From: Saccharomycopsis malanga
Lineage: Eukaryota; Ascomycota; Saccharomycetes; Ascoideales; Saccharomycopsidaceae
Assembly: GCA_004014935.1 (NCBI GenBank)
Contig: CP025323.1
Span: 1,550,001 to 1,614,000, forward strand
DNA: 64,000 bases
Direction of reading: 5' to 3'
In this document: positions 20,267 through 30,326 of the stretch, piece by piece
Layout: each line of letters starts with the position of its first letter
Position numbering within the stretch: position 1 is the stretch's first letter
Position numbers and translations under genes: made by a program
The notes under the pieces: model-generated
Told to the model about the DNA's origin: nothing
Seen by the model: the letters and a program-made list of their open reading frames with translations, nothing else
The model's database searches: none

Positions 20267-22537
20267 ATGTTGAGCAGGAAGATTAGTGGTAACCATGCGA
20301 GTGCAAACTTGCTTCAGGTTGCTATTAGAAATAATTATTTGTCAAAATTCAGAGCCGTAGATACGAGTAATTACAATAATTTATCTGGGTTACAATTAGT
20401 GGCGCCAAAAAAACAGAATAAAGCATTCTATATCCATTCTCGGTTGTTCCATAGTCATTTGGGTCGGTTGAACCAGCATTCTGGGGCCGAGCCGCAACTG
20501 TTGAGTGAGAGGATTTCTACAGAGGATGTAAGTGCGCAGCAAAAGAGAGATGAGTATGAGAAGAGTATTGTTGAAGAATGGCGGGCCGAAAACGGCGAGA
20601 TTCTTGTTTCTGGGCCGGTGGAAGAGGCGTTTGACAGGTTGGTTCGGTTTGTTGAAGACTTGGAACGTAGCGAGTATAGACAGGTTGCATATTATATGCG
20701 GAGATGTTTATATAAGGAGTTGCAAACGCTTTTGGAGAGAGTAATCGAGAAACACGAAGTTCCTTTGAATCTGGAGAGGGAGATTTTGTCGGCGGGGCCA
20801 GTGGAGGTTCTTCAGTTCTATTCGCAGCACAAATTGGCGCTCAATCCGCATTTTACAAGAGTGATTATGCATTTGATCAAAATGCACAAGTTGCAAGAAG
20901 CCATGCAAATCTTTGCTGACCACAACGTTTATGTTGGCCAAATGCCGTTTCTTGCGGCCACCAACAAGTATAGCCAAGACCCGACTTTTGGGGTGAAAAA
21001 GGCAGCTCTTCTTGCGTATTTGATATACATCAGTGAGCATCAGATTGCGCCTAGAATGGATTATATTCAAAAGGTTTTCAAGTTGAATAGCTATCCGGAC
21101 GCCAAAGGGACGGTGGCGAGGTTGGAAGAGCTCAACATTACGGATAAAACCGTCCAAGACAGAGTGGTGCAAAACATTTACACGATTTACCGGTTGAACT
21201 TGGATTTGGACAATCCTGCAGTCCTCGACAGAATCAGAGCTTATTCTTTGGCATACGACATTGGTCCTCTCCACAGAGACTTGCTGAAATGGCGCAGTGC
21301 TGCTGCTGACCAAGGCAGACGTTTGCCCGAAGCAGTCTACACCGAGGCAATGAATGTGTATGCCAAGCGAAACGCAGCAGCAACGTCTTTCTTTTTATGG
21401 AACGAGATGGTCAAGAAGGGCATTGTGCCTGGAATCGAGTCCTGGAACGCGTTGTTGTTTGCCATTTCCAGAAAAGGACCCATCAAGGAGCGTTCGCAGC
21501 AGATTGACTTGCTATTTGCCAAGTTGATGGCCCAGAAACATTTGCTGCCTAATCCCAATACGTATGCCACGTTGATCCGCTGCTATTCAAATGTCGGCAA
21601 CTTTGACAAGGCCCAGCAGATCTACACTGATGTTGTTGAGCACAAATACAGTAATATCCCCTTAACCAACAAAATCAGGTCTGAGTATTTGAGTGCTTTG
21701 TCAAAGAAGAATGCCGACAAAAGCTTCAACGAGTTGCTCAAGTCCATCAAACAAGACGAGTTTGTGCCTAGCATTTCGTTGTTGAACAACTTCTTGTCGG
21801 TTTTTGTGAAACTCGAAAAGTTCGACAAGGTCCAGAACGTGTTGGGCATTGTTGAACAGTTGGGCATCAAAACCGACGTTGCCACCTACACTGTTATCAT
21901 CGACATGGTCTTCAAACAAGCCCGCAAGAGAGGCGACGTTGTTTCTGACAAGGTGTTGGCCGATTTGTTGGCCGAAATGAAAGACAATAACATCGAGATG
22001 AATTTGGTCACATATTGTTCCATGATTGATGGCTTGATGAAAGATGGCGTCAACATCCAAGCTGGCCGTGATTTGTTCAATTATTTGAAGAACACCGGCT
22101 TGGTCATGAACAACACCGCTTATTCCTCCATGATTTCCGGCGAATTCGATGCCAATAATCCTACTCAGGCCTGTCAGTTGTTCGACGAATACTCCCAGGT
22201 CCACTCGAAAACTGCTGCAAAGAACGTCCAGATGTTCAACATTATGATTCGCGGTTACGCCAGATTGGGCGACTCTGCTAAAGCTTACGAATACTTTGCC
22301 CGTATTCTGGAAGCCACTCATCCAAACAAATACTCCTTTGCTTTTATCCTCCGCTCCTGTGCCGAAACCAATAATCAGGAAATTGCAGAAAAGGTGTTGG
22401 AATCCTTGGAAGCCTCTCGTCTCCCCCAATATGGAAGATTATTGCCTCAATTGATCATCACTTTGCATCAAAAAGGTGTCTCCGTCCCAGAAACTGTTTT
22501 GAAAACAGCACAAGCCCAAAACAGCCAGAAAAAATAG
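20267..22537 (+). CDS. mitochondrial pentatricopeptide-repeat (PPR) protein
   Basis: 756 residues from the first ATG of the frame; the open frame extends 17 codons upstream only through a TTG. The N terminus (MLSRKISGNHASANLL, then further basic residues without acidic ones) looks like a mitochondrial targeting sequence. From about residue 370 on there are repeated PPR-like helical pairs, for example NPNTYATLIRCYSNVGNFDK, KTDVATYTVIIDMVFKQ, EMNLVTYCSMIDGLMKDG and NVQMFNIMIRGYARLGDSAK. Family knowledge: yeast PPR proteins bind mitochondrial transcripts and control their stability, processing or translation. The specific orthologue (for example Ccm1-, Aep3- or Pet309-type) cannot be told by eye. 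Confidence 0.85.
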   Translation: MLSRKISGNHASANLLQVAIRNNYLSKFRAVDTSNYNNLSGLQLVAPKKQNKAFYIHSRLFHSHLGRLNQHSGAEPQLLSERISTEDVSAQQKRDEYEKSIVEEWRAENGEILVSGPVEEAFDRLVRFVEDLERSEYRQVAYYMRRCLYKELQTLLERVIEKHEVPLNLEREILSAGPVEVLQFYSQHKLALNPHFTRVIMHLIKMHKLQEAMQIFADHNVYVGQMPFLAATNKYSQDPTFGVKKAALLAYLIYISEHQIAPRMDYIQKVFKLNSYPDAKGTVARLEELNITDKTVQDRVVQNIYTIYRLNLDLDNPAVLDRIRAYSLAYDIGPLHRDLLKWRSAAADQGRRLPEAVYTEAMNVYAKRNAAATSFFLWNEMVKKGIVPGIESWNALLFAISRKGPIKERSQQIDLLFAKLMAQKHLLPNPNTYATLIRCYSNVGNFDKAQQIYTDVVEHKYSNIPLTNKIRSEYLSALSKKNADKSFNELLKSIKQDEFVPSISLLNNFLSVFVKLEKFDKVQNVLGIVEQLGIKTDVATYTVIIDMVFKQARKRGDVVSDKVLADLLAEMKDNNIEMNLVTYCSMIDGLMKDGVNIQAGRDLFNYLKNTGLVMNNTAYSSMISGEFDANNPTQACQLFDEYSQVHSKTAAKNVQMFNIMIRGYARLGDSAKAYEYFARILEATHPNKYSFAFILRSCAETNNQEIAEKVLESLEASRLPQYGRLLPQLIITLHQKGVSVPETVLKTAQAQNSQKK

Positions 22538-22724
22538 CGTTTTTGATCAATCATTCAGGTCACCCTGTACGTACATACCAATTCTTTGTATATACCAAAT
22601 GTAATAGAAATCTGTTTCTTTCATGAGTGTAGTTTGTACTGAAATGCTTGACAATTGGTGCCAAAACATAGTTTGACTCGAAAACGTTTAAATATCAAAC
22701 AATATATTGAATAGTAGTAATAGT

Positions 22725-22920
22725 AACACCAGTGACTTGGTGAAACCTGTTGATAATGATCAACGTCTTGGAAATCGAATCCCGTGTTCCTTTAAGCTCT
22801 TTTTCGCTTCTTCAAGAGTACTATCTGCTAAACTATTCTGCCCAGAAACTTGAATAGTTATGATAATAATAATAATAATGACATCTTAAATTTCCAGCCC
22901 AGTACATCTATCCAAATTCA
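22725..22920 (-). repeat. degenerate family A element
   Basis: GTGACTTGGTGAAACC, a B-box complement GGAAATCGAATCCCGTGTTC, TCAAGAGTACTATCTGCTAA and a TAATAATAATAATAATGAC tail with CCAGCCCAGTACATC. The order is rearranged relative to other copies, so more than one fragment may be present. Confidence 0.4.
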
Positions 22921-22929
22921 TCATTTACA

Positions 22930-23945
22930 TAAATGTTTAATAAAAATCAAAATATACCTTTGAACAAGTTCCACAATACTCTTTCACTAATTGACATATC
23001 CTTGTATTAAAAACTAAAACTTTTCATAGTGGTCAAAACAACAGTCAAACTTGATCACCAATTTACAACGTTAAGTTGAATAGAAATAAAAGCTTTTTTA
23101 AAACACTCCCTTGAACCGAGATATAAACCTTGCCAAAAAGCACATTACGCTTTACCGGGCCCCATAAAATATTCAATGCATAGAAAAAGTTAAAAATTGC
23201 TAGTTTGGCAACATATACTGATTTTTCTATTGATTATAAAATTCCTCTGCGAACGTATAATAATCAAAACTTTTTGAAATCTTGAGATACGAGTTTTTTT
23301 GAAATAAAACCTCATTTAAACCCCGAAGAAAGCACGGATTAAAGTAACAGCAATTATAAACTATGGAATAAGCGGAGTCTCTCTGAGAGGTGAAAAATAC
23401 GAGTTTTAACAAATTACATGGTATAGATCTTTAGAATCTACAGACCATGGGGATAGAGTTTTTGTAAGGTTTGGTTCACCGCAAAAGCTGTAGAAAATGA
23501 TTCAAAAGAATTAACTTTTTGTCAAATTTGGCAATTTTCCGTTATATCAAATATTTAGGCGAAAGTTTAATTTTTTTTATTACAAGTAGTACTATATTTA
23601 GCAAAAAAAATTCAAAATTATACTGTACCAACTTTTAAATCAAAATAAATGTACAACACTGATTTAATTCAATAAAACATTTGATGAATGCTCCTAAAAC
23701 GACGAGGGCGCGAATCGAGTCCCAAAACCTAAAGTGAGGAACGCCACACTTGTTTTGCGTGGCGCATGATGACTCAACCAACTTGGCCATAGGGCAATAG
23801 TAAACCATAGAGGCATATTTTTGTTAAAATGAGAGAATATCTCTAATTCTCGACAGTATATTTTGGCAATCAGCATGCGCATTTTTTGCAATGTGTAAAG
23901 TCAGAGTTGAAAGGATTATTGGGTAATTTATGAGAGATACTACGC
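22930..23945 (-). mobile_element. family B repeat, copy 4, with leader
   Basis: Minus strand. The body is recognisable from CACCAATTTACAACGTTAAG and CACATTACGCTTTACCGGGC on. It continues through AAGTGAGGAACGCCACACTT and CAACCAACTTGGCC, then the extra leader TTTTGTTAAAATGAGAGAAT, TATTTTGGCAATCAGCATGC and GGGTAATTTATGAGAGATAC, which is shared with copies 5 and 7. A family A tail lies immediately beyond the leader. Confidence 0.65.
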
Positions 23946-23964
23946 ATGAGATGATTAGTGTATC

Positions 23965-24385
23965 AGTAATAATGATAATATCATATATTTCGAGCCTAGT
24001 ACATATCAGTTTGCTATATACGCGCTGTGTCTTGGTTGTATTTCAGACAGTTACACTTGCCTGTTCAACTTTGGAAGAATAACGACTAAAAAAGTGGTAG
24101 TCATGTTGTAACCTTTGAACCGGTTAGGTCTTTTATCTCTTTTTTGAGAGCACTTTCTGTTATATACTATCAGGTATTGCACCGTTCTAAGCACTAGAAT
24201 ATTGTCTAGGTCGTGTTTCAGACAGTTGCACTTACCTGTGAAGTCACGTTCAGCGTCGTAAAAAGCAGCGAGTAAAAGTGTCGTCTTGGGAATCGAACCC
24301 GTGTTCCTGTTAGGTCTTGTTTTTCTCTTCTCCGAGAGCTCTGACCACTGAGCCAAATGGCCCAGCCAAATGGCCCAGTGGTCTA
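23965..24385 (-). mobile_element. tandem dimer of family A
   Basis: Two monomers head to tail on the minus strand share one tail at 23975-24030. The outer monomer is intact in the promoter region: GAATCGAACCCGTGTTCC (B-box complement) and CTCCGAGAGCTCTGACCAC, with the terminal palindrome at 24345-24382 partly duplicated (CCAAATGGCCCAG twice). Each monomer contains GTCGTAAAAAGCAGCGAG-like and TTTCAGACAGTTGCACTT-like segments. The inner monomer lacks a recognisable palindrome and A box. Confidence 0.65.
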
Positions 24386-24785
24386 CTCTTAAACTTGAAA
24401 GAGAATAATCGAATATTAAAAAAAGACAACAGACAATGTACAATATTACACGCTTGCCTTGGAAAAAGAGAGTGTATAAAAGTGATAGGCTGGCTCCAAC
24501 CTTCAAGTCTTTTTTCTCTTTTTCAAGATTCTTAGCAGCTAAACTGGCAAGTTGTCATGAATAAACATATTAACATTACCTATATATGACACATATGGGC
24601 CAACTGTTCGATAATAAATAAAAACCGAATCAAATAATTGTACAATACTGTAAATGAGATCAACCTACTATTCATGGAATATCAAAATGCTGTATATTTA
24701 CAATTCACGAGTGAATACCAAAATAGGCAATACAAAACAACCAACAAGCCCATAAAGAAAGAAAAAAATTGAAATAAAAAATAAC
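24386..24785. other. CYC3 downstream region
   Basis: AT-rich, with a diverged family A-like scrap near 24500-24545 (CTTCAAGTCTTTTTTCTCTT). I see nothing else. Confidence 0.3.
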
Positions 24786-25748
24786 CTATTTGGTCTCCAG
24801 ATTGAAAGAGCCATCTTTTCCCAAGGCTTTGCTTAGGATCGGACTACTCCATCTTGTGAATCTATCTACAGCGTTCTGGGGGCTGTCTAAAGCAGGCCGG
24901 ACATCTAAGAAGAAGGTAGGAACACCCTCCTCGTTGTCTGGGCCGCCGTAATAGTCGATAACGTAGCGGACTTGTTTCCAGTTGCTCTTGGCGTCTTCTC
25001 CGTGGCTTCCGGTGTTTCTGAGCACAGTCCAATCATGACGGTCGAACGGTGGGTTGTCATTGAAACTATTGGGGAAAAACTTTGACAAATACAAGTACAA
25101 TCTGGCTCTTGGGGACAAATCGTCCGGTCTGCCGGTGAATTTCAAGAGTCTTGGTTCTGTCTTAGCCTTTTCGGTATAAGGCTTTTCCCAGTCTAAGATT
25201 TCTTTCCAGGCGCCTTCGTTCAAGAAGTTGTGCACATCTACCATAGATTCTACAGCGTCTTCTGGTATTCCATCGCCTTTGCCCTTACGAACCATCGCAT
25301 TGAACATCTGCTGCGGAGAAGGATACTCCCAGAAACCCTCCTTCTCGTCCTCGCCCCGGGGGATTGTGGAGACCGTGCGCTGCGTAGGCAAGTCGATTTG
25401 CTGTCCTGGTGACTTGGCACTCGAAATATACGCTGGCATGTTGTTTAACGAGTTCAAAGATGTCCCTTTATGGTTCACTGGACATACTGCTGGCACTGCA
25501 TCTTCTGCCTGCTTAGGAGCACTGTGTTTCACCGGACAAGCTCCTCCCGACGACTTGAGGGCCTTGTGATCAACAGGACAGGTTTTTCCAGTGGATTTGA
25601 ACGCCTTGTTGTGATCCACAGGACATTTTGACTAAACACATTAGTAAACACTCGAAAAACACTTTTAAAAATGGGAAAAAATACAAAAAAAATTTACAAC
25701 ACTTACCGGAACATCTACAGCATTATATTCAGCCCAAAACCAACCCAT
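24786..25748 (-). CDS. CYC3: holocytochrome c synthase (cytochrome c heme lyase), spliced
   Basis: Two exons: 25748-25707 (42 nt) and 25631-24786, joined in frame to give 295 residues starting [14 protein letters not shown], the typical Cyc3 N terminus. The enzyme attaches heme to apocytochrome c in the mitochondrial intermembrane space. Exon 2 opens with four CPV motifs (SKCPVDH, KTCPVDH, GACPVKH, AVCPVNH) that bind heme in this family. It continues with [61 protein letters not shown] (the His is the axial heme-ligand position) and [20 protein letters not shown] to [18 protein letters not shown]. An ORF-only call would start at an internal GTG and lose the first exon. Four CPV motifs is more than the one or two usually seen. 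CYT2 (cytochrome c1 lyase) is the alternative, but MGWFWA favours CYC3. Confidence 0.93.
25632..25706 (-). other. CYC3 intron, 75 nt
   Basis: On the minus strand it begins GTAAGTGTTG, contains the branch-site sequence TTTACTAATG and ends GTGTTTAG, 12 nt after the branch site. Removing it joins complete codons on both sides, with no phase shift. Confidence 0.9.
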
Positions 25749-26148
25749 TTTATCTGCTTATTATGGTGCTTAAATTATTAAAAATTCTTCAGCAACGATA
25801 CTCGAAAATATCAAAAAAAAAAGTCTGAAAAACTTAATAGCTGGGATCATCACTCCCAAGAAAAAGGCATGTGATACGTGCATGGTTATGCATGAGCCTG
25901 CATTACACTACATAGTATGATAAAGGCAAAGAGGTGAAAGAGAGTAGTGGACAAGTTGTTTAAAGCTGGTATGATTATGGATAATTGTAAAAGTAGGCTA
26001 TGGATAACAAACAATCTAATAATATAGCCACATGTAAACCGTTTTTAGAGTTTTTCGTGATGTAATCCTATATATCTCGTAGGAGTGCTTGCTACTGACT
26101 TTAACAAGAGTAATATGTTTATTCAAATTAGACATACATGCATATACT
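25749..26148 (-). promoter_or_regulatory. CYC3 upstream region
   Basis: Contains GCATGTGATACGTGCATGG and TATGCATGAGCCTGCATT at about 25867-25905, 120-160 bp before the CYC3 ATG. The rest is AT-rich and is shared with the 3' end of the next gene. Confidence 0.35.
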
Positions 26149-26829
26149 CTATTCTTCGCCCACAAAAGTAGGTCCGCGAGTCTCGGTGATATCACCGTAG
26201 CCCCATTGGACCATCATGGAGATGAACGCAGTTACCAAGGCAAACTCAAGATCAATTTTGGTTTCATCAACCAAAAGTTCAAAGTCAAACTTGAATTGTC
26301 TCATCAATCTGACCTTGGCAATTCTCTCTCTGAGCTCCTCATCTCCCCCATCTGGATTAGTAACCTTTTCCAAGAATTTCGAGCCACGGGTCCACTGGTA
26401 CTTGGAACCATCGTTGAGATAGAAACTCTTGAATCTTCCGGCAATACTGTTTTCGTCCTTCACCTCACGATGCTGCACTCCAAGCTTGTTGTGCCAATCG
26501 GCCGAGGTGGAAAAGAAACCACATCTCACAGTAGCAATTTCTCTTCTGGAAGGAAACTCGCGTACTGCCCACATAGGATTAAGAGGGCTTTCTCTTTCAA
26601 TGGTGAACACCTTCTTCCCAAACCGATCAAACACGTTGACGGCTCGGTGTCTGTTTTTTCTGTCTCGTCTTAGATAATAGGCTGTTGGGGTTTGAGTCAA
26701 AGGAACGACACTGGCATCGGAAGTGTGGTAATCAAGATAATGTTTCAATCCCAAATGCTCGGCAAAATAAGTCACAACTGTCAAGTAAGCAGCTTGTGAG
26801 TACACTGCTGGTGCTTCAAAGATTGGCAT
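26149..26829 (-). CDS. conserved fungal protein, tubby/LURP-one-like
   Basis: 226 residues from an ATG. There is no signal peptide and no clear membrane helix. The order of short beta-strand-like blocks (TAYYLRRDRKNRHRAVNVFD, KKVFTIERESPLNPMWAVRE, REIATVRCGFFSTSADWHNK, SKYQWTRGSKFLEKV, RFKSFYLNDG) with a hydrophobic C-terminal helix (DLEFALVTAFISMMVQWGYG) resembles Tubby C-terminal-like / LURP-one-related proteins found in filamentous fungi and some yeasts. Function is unknown. The family resemblance is my reading of the fold pattern and not a motif match. It is in tandem with CYC3, about 400 bp upstream of it, with its own TGCATGG elements upstream. Confidence 0.7.
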   Translation of the reverse strand: MPIFEAPAVYSQAAYLTVVTYFAEHLGLKHYLDYHTSDASVVPLTQTPTAYYLRRDRKNRHRAVNVFDRFGKKVFTIERESPLNPMWAVREFPSRREIATVRCGFFSTSADWHNKLGVQHREVKDENSIAGRFKSFYLNDGSKYQWTRGSKFLEKVTNPDGGDEELRERIAKVRLMRQFKFDFELLVDETKIDLEFALVTAFISMMVQWGYGDITETRGPTFVGEE

Positions 26830-27300
26830 ATTTTTTAAGTTGATGTTTGAAAGTTGGTTTTCGGTCTATGTTTTATATGAGAAGCGTGCGCAAAACTTGC
26901 AAACGTTGAGCAAGATTCGGATGGTGTAATAAAGGGCCTGAATGCTGGTATTCTTTTATCGCACTTCTGCTCATACTATAGAGGTAATTATCACTATACA
27001 ATCCCCTTTCATTATATTAGTTTTGTTAGCATTTTGTGTCATGTTGGGAAATCTCTGGTTCTACAGTCGTGCAGATGCATGGTGCACAATCATGCATCAC
27101 TTGCAGCTAGTATCATATGGTTGCCGCGTATTCATCTTTTTACAATTACTGTTTTAAACATGGAAGAACAAAAATTGGTTTTTTATCCAGCCATATCGGC
27201 TTGTTTCCCATTTGCTTTTGCTTTAATATCTATCCCAGTTAATAATATATGTGTGTTTTCCTAATATTAATCACAACAATGCTGATTTCATAGACAATTC
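26830..27300 (-). promoter_or_regulatory. upstream region of the tubby-like gene
   Basis: Contains CAGATGCATGGTGCAC and AATCATGCATCACTTGCAG at about 27070-27108, about 245 bp before the start. Otherwise AT-rich; short ORFs here are not supported as genes. Confidence 0.3.
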
Positions 27301-27304
27301 ATTT

Positions 27305-28512
27305 CAATGCCTAGTATCTCTCGTAGGTTATTCAATAGCCCTTGTGTTTTAGTTTAAAGCTAGCAAAGAGTGAGCATATTAATTGCCAAAATGTACCCTC
27401 AAAAAGATATTCTCTTTTTTTAACTAAAATATGCCTTTATGCTTTACTATTGCCCTATGGCCAAGTTGGTTGAGCCATCATGCGCCACCATGCGCCACGC
27501 AAAACAAGTGTGGCGTTCCTCACTTGGGGTTTTGGGACTCGATTCGTGCTCTCATCGTTTTGAAGTAATCATCGAACGTTTTATTGAATTAAATCAGTGT
27601 TATCCATCTATTTTGATTTGAAAATTGTTACAATATAATTTTAAATTTTTTTTTCTACACGTTAATACTGTTTGTAACAAAAAATATAAGCTTTGGGCAT
27701 AATTATTTAATATAATGGAAAATTGCCAATTTTTCCAAAAATTTGATTCTTTCAAATTATATTTTAGACCCTTTACAACAAAGCAAACCATACCAAAACT
27801 TTGTTACTATATTCTCAAAATCCTAATAGCATGTACTTTGCTTTGAGATTTGGCTATTGGAAAATTATTAATAGTGAGAAAGTACCATTTTGTCGAAAAT
27901 AACACATAATTTGTTGAAACTCATACTTTCCACCTCTCAAGAAGATCCCATTTATTTCTTGACGTTATTCCATGATTGTTAATTGCTTTTAGTCTTATTT
28001 TTAATTTTTTTTTCGGGCACTTTAATGAGGTTTTATTCCAAAAAAAACGGGTACCTCAAAAGCTAAAAAAAGGACATGGTTTATTTTAATTTCTTAGAGG
28101 ACCATACAATTTATAAAAATCATTATATATTTTCAAACTATTATAGTTCAACTTCCCGTATACACTGTAATTTTTATGGAGCTCGGTAAAGCGTAATGTG
28201 CTTACTAATGAGCTTTATACCTTGGTTGAGGGGAGTCCGTTTTAAAACAACTTTTATTCCTTTTCAAGTTACAGTTACAAATGATTCAATGTTACTTTGA
28301 CTTTAGTTTTTTGTTTGTCCGCTTTTCGAGTTTCTGATTTGCTTCATAACATTTTTAGGGAAGTTGTTTATTGACTGTAAATTGGTGATAAACTTTGGTT
28401 GTTTTTAACTAAAAATTATATATATTAAGGTAATTTTTGGTTTGCAACAACATGCCAATTTTATTGAAAGAAATTTATTGCTAAAAGCCTAAATTAAGAT
28501 TGAAGCAAAAGA
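27305..28512 (+). mobile_element. family B repeat, copy 5, longest copy
   Basis: The most complete copy, about 1.2 kb. The leader (TAGTATCTCTCGTAGGTTAT, then TTGCCAAAATGTACCCTCAA) is followed by the tRNA-like GGCCAAGTTGGTTGAGCC with CATGCGCCAC duplicated, CAAGTGTGGCGTTCCTCACTTG, and the B-box-like GACTCGATTCGTGC. The body has AGACCCTTTACAACAAAGCA, TTTTGTCGAAAATAACACAT and GCTCGGTAAAGCGTAATGTG. The 3' end is TGTAAATTGGTGATAAACTT to AAAAGCCTAAATTAAGA, shared with copy 8. There is no coding capacity on either strand and no TG...CA ends as an LTR would have. Confidence 0.7.
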
Positions 28513-28598
28513 CTACAAGTCCTGTTAAACTAAAATGTAAATTGAATGCTAAACGTTTTTAAAACAGTATATAAAAGGTAATCTAAAATACAAAAGCA

Positions 28599-29342
28599 TT
28601 ACATGATCGACCAAGCGTCTTCACAACCATGGCAAAACTTACTGCAAGCCACGGAAGCAGACAATGGGTAATCAGAAACACCAATTTTCTCATCGACAAA
28701 CTCATCGGCAAAATTATCCTTGCCTCTAGCCATGGCACCTACAAAAACACAGATGCTTTCGTCTTCATCCAAAGTCTTGACGTAATCCTGGACTCTGACC
28801 ACCTTGGCATCGAAAGATAAGGTGATTTTACGGCATTTGGTAGGCAAATGATCAGTGATTGGGTTTTTGATCACTTTCAACAATTTTTCCTGTGAATTCA
28901 CCGAGCGAATGGACAATTTATGAAGCAATTGAACCATTAACCCAGAAAATCTTTTGAAAGTTCTAGGAATACGAACACTTGGATTTACTTCGATCAAAAC
29001 GCCCCGGGCAGTCTGTATATAGACCTGCAACTTTCCTGCCTTGTTGATTGGGGAATCCAAAAGAGTTAACAAACACTGATGGGTGATATCAGGCCGAGCC
29101 TCGCCTATATCTTTACCCATTTTTCTAAGCAAGCCCTGATGATCATCACAGTTGAGCAAAGCATATTTATCACGGCCCATGTTGCCCGTAGTGATCTTGT
29201 GGGTCTCCAAACAAGCATGTGAAAGAACAACAATGAGTCTTTGGGTTGTCTTGTCTTTGGAACTAAGTGGGGTAGGTTGTACTGGCACTAAGGACGAAGG
29301 AAGACCTTTTTTGTCTCCATTGGTTGCTTTGTTCTCCGGCAT
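28599..29342 (-). CDS. EMG1: 18S rRNA pseudouridine N1-methyltransferase Emg1/Nep1
   Basis: 247 residues, close to the 252 of S. cerevisiae Emg1. It methylates N1 of the hypermodified pseudouridine in 18S rRNA (position 1191 in yeast) and is needed for 40S subunit assembly in the nucleolus. Conserved blocks visible: [74 protein letters not shown] and [19 protein letters not shown]. The C-terminal SPOUT knot ends with [21 protein letters not shown] short Lys/Pro-rich N-terminal extension precedes the domain. It is divergent from IQG1 across about 980 bp. Confidence 0.95.
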   Translation of the reverse strand: MPENKATNGDKKGLPSSLVPVQPTPLSSKDKTTQRLIVVLSHACLETHKITTGNMGRDKYALLNCDDHQGLLRKMGKDIGEARPDITHQCLLTLLDSPINKAGKLQVYIQTARGVLIEVNPSVRIPRTFKRFSGLMVQLLHKLSIRSVNSQEKLLKVIKNPITDHLPTKCRKITLSFDAKVVRVQDYVKTLDEDESICVFVGAMARGKDNFADEFVDEKIGVSDYPLSASVACSKFCHGCEDAWSIM

Positions 29343-30120
29343 TGTCTAATAAATTATGAAAAAAGGTCCAAAAAAAAGTTGATTAATGAAAGTCTTCTGA
29401 AGACTCTAACTAGGTTGAGAGAGCTAAATCTGTACTATGCCCTCGTTATTTACCAAATATAAACTCTCTGAATAGTATTATAAAAAACACCACGCAAAAA
29501 TTCATGTAAAATCCACAACCTTAGTTCTGCATAAACAAATATACAAAAGGCCAATCTTCTCAACAAAAAAGAAAAATAAACCTTTGTGCTTAATACATTC
29601 AATATATACAGCTATTATCTGCTTTAGCTAATCAATATGACAAAAAATTTTCCTATAAAAAATTTTTTAAGCTCTTCGCTGCAGAAACTTTTCACTCTGC
29701 ATGACATCACATGTCGAATGCATTAGATCCCATAACTGTAGGGGTCACACATAGTGTATAATCCTGAACCCGCTAAAGGATCCTCTTTCTTTAAATGTTA
29801 GGTAGTCTATTTTATACGATTGTAAGCAAATACATATGTGAGAAATGCCCATATTGCTAAAAACCTTCACGGGAAACAACATCCCAACCTTTCAAACAAC
29901 AATATTTCACCAATCAAAATCATTAAAATACTTAAGTTTCAGAACAATTAGAATAAAATCTGCCATACTTAAAAATCATCACCCTTCAAAGGTTACGAGC
30001 CCCCGTTTTGTTTATATGTTTTGGTTGATTGTTTATATTTACCGGCAAAAGTAAACAAATGATTTTTCCTGAATAATACTAGATAGAAGGATCTTTTTTT
30101 TGCTGTTCACCAAAGGACTT
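29343..30120. promoter_or_regulatory. shared upstream region of EMG1 and IQG1
   Basis: AT-rich divergent intergenic region with GCATGACATCACATGTCG and AATGCATTAG near 29698-29728. No gene is supported; short ORFs are compositional. Confidence 0.35.
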
Positions 30121-30305
30121 TTTAGTGGCTGATATTTGGCTGTTTGTTGAAGAAATATTTTGGTTCTTGGTGGCTGATTTTCGGCTGTTGTTGAAGAAAT
30201 ATTTCGGTCATAATTGGCTGTTTATAAAAGTAATTATTTGGTCATAATTGGCTGATATTTGGCTGTTTATAAAAGTAATAATTTGGTCATAATTGGCTAA
30301 TATAA
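30120..30305. repeat. imperfect direct repeats before IQG1
   Basis: About four imperfect repeats of 45-60 bp built from TTGGCTGATATTTGGCTG, TTGAAGAAATATTT and ATAAAAGTAATWATTTGGTC lie directly upstream of the IQG1 ATG. They probably sit in the promoter or 5' UTR. Confidence 0.75.
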
Positions 30306-30326
30306 TAAATCATCCAATTGGTATCA

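Noticed and set aside
27305-28512. Family B as solo long terminal repeats
   Set aside because: No TG...CA ends, no adjoining coding remnants and a tRNA-like module inside; not supported by inspection.
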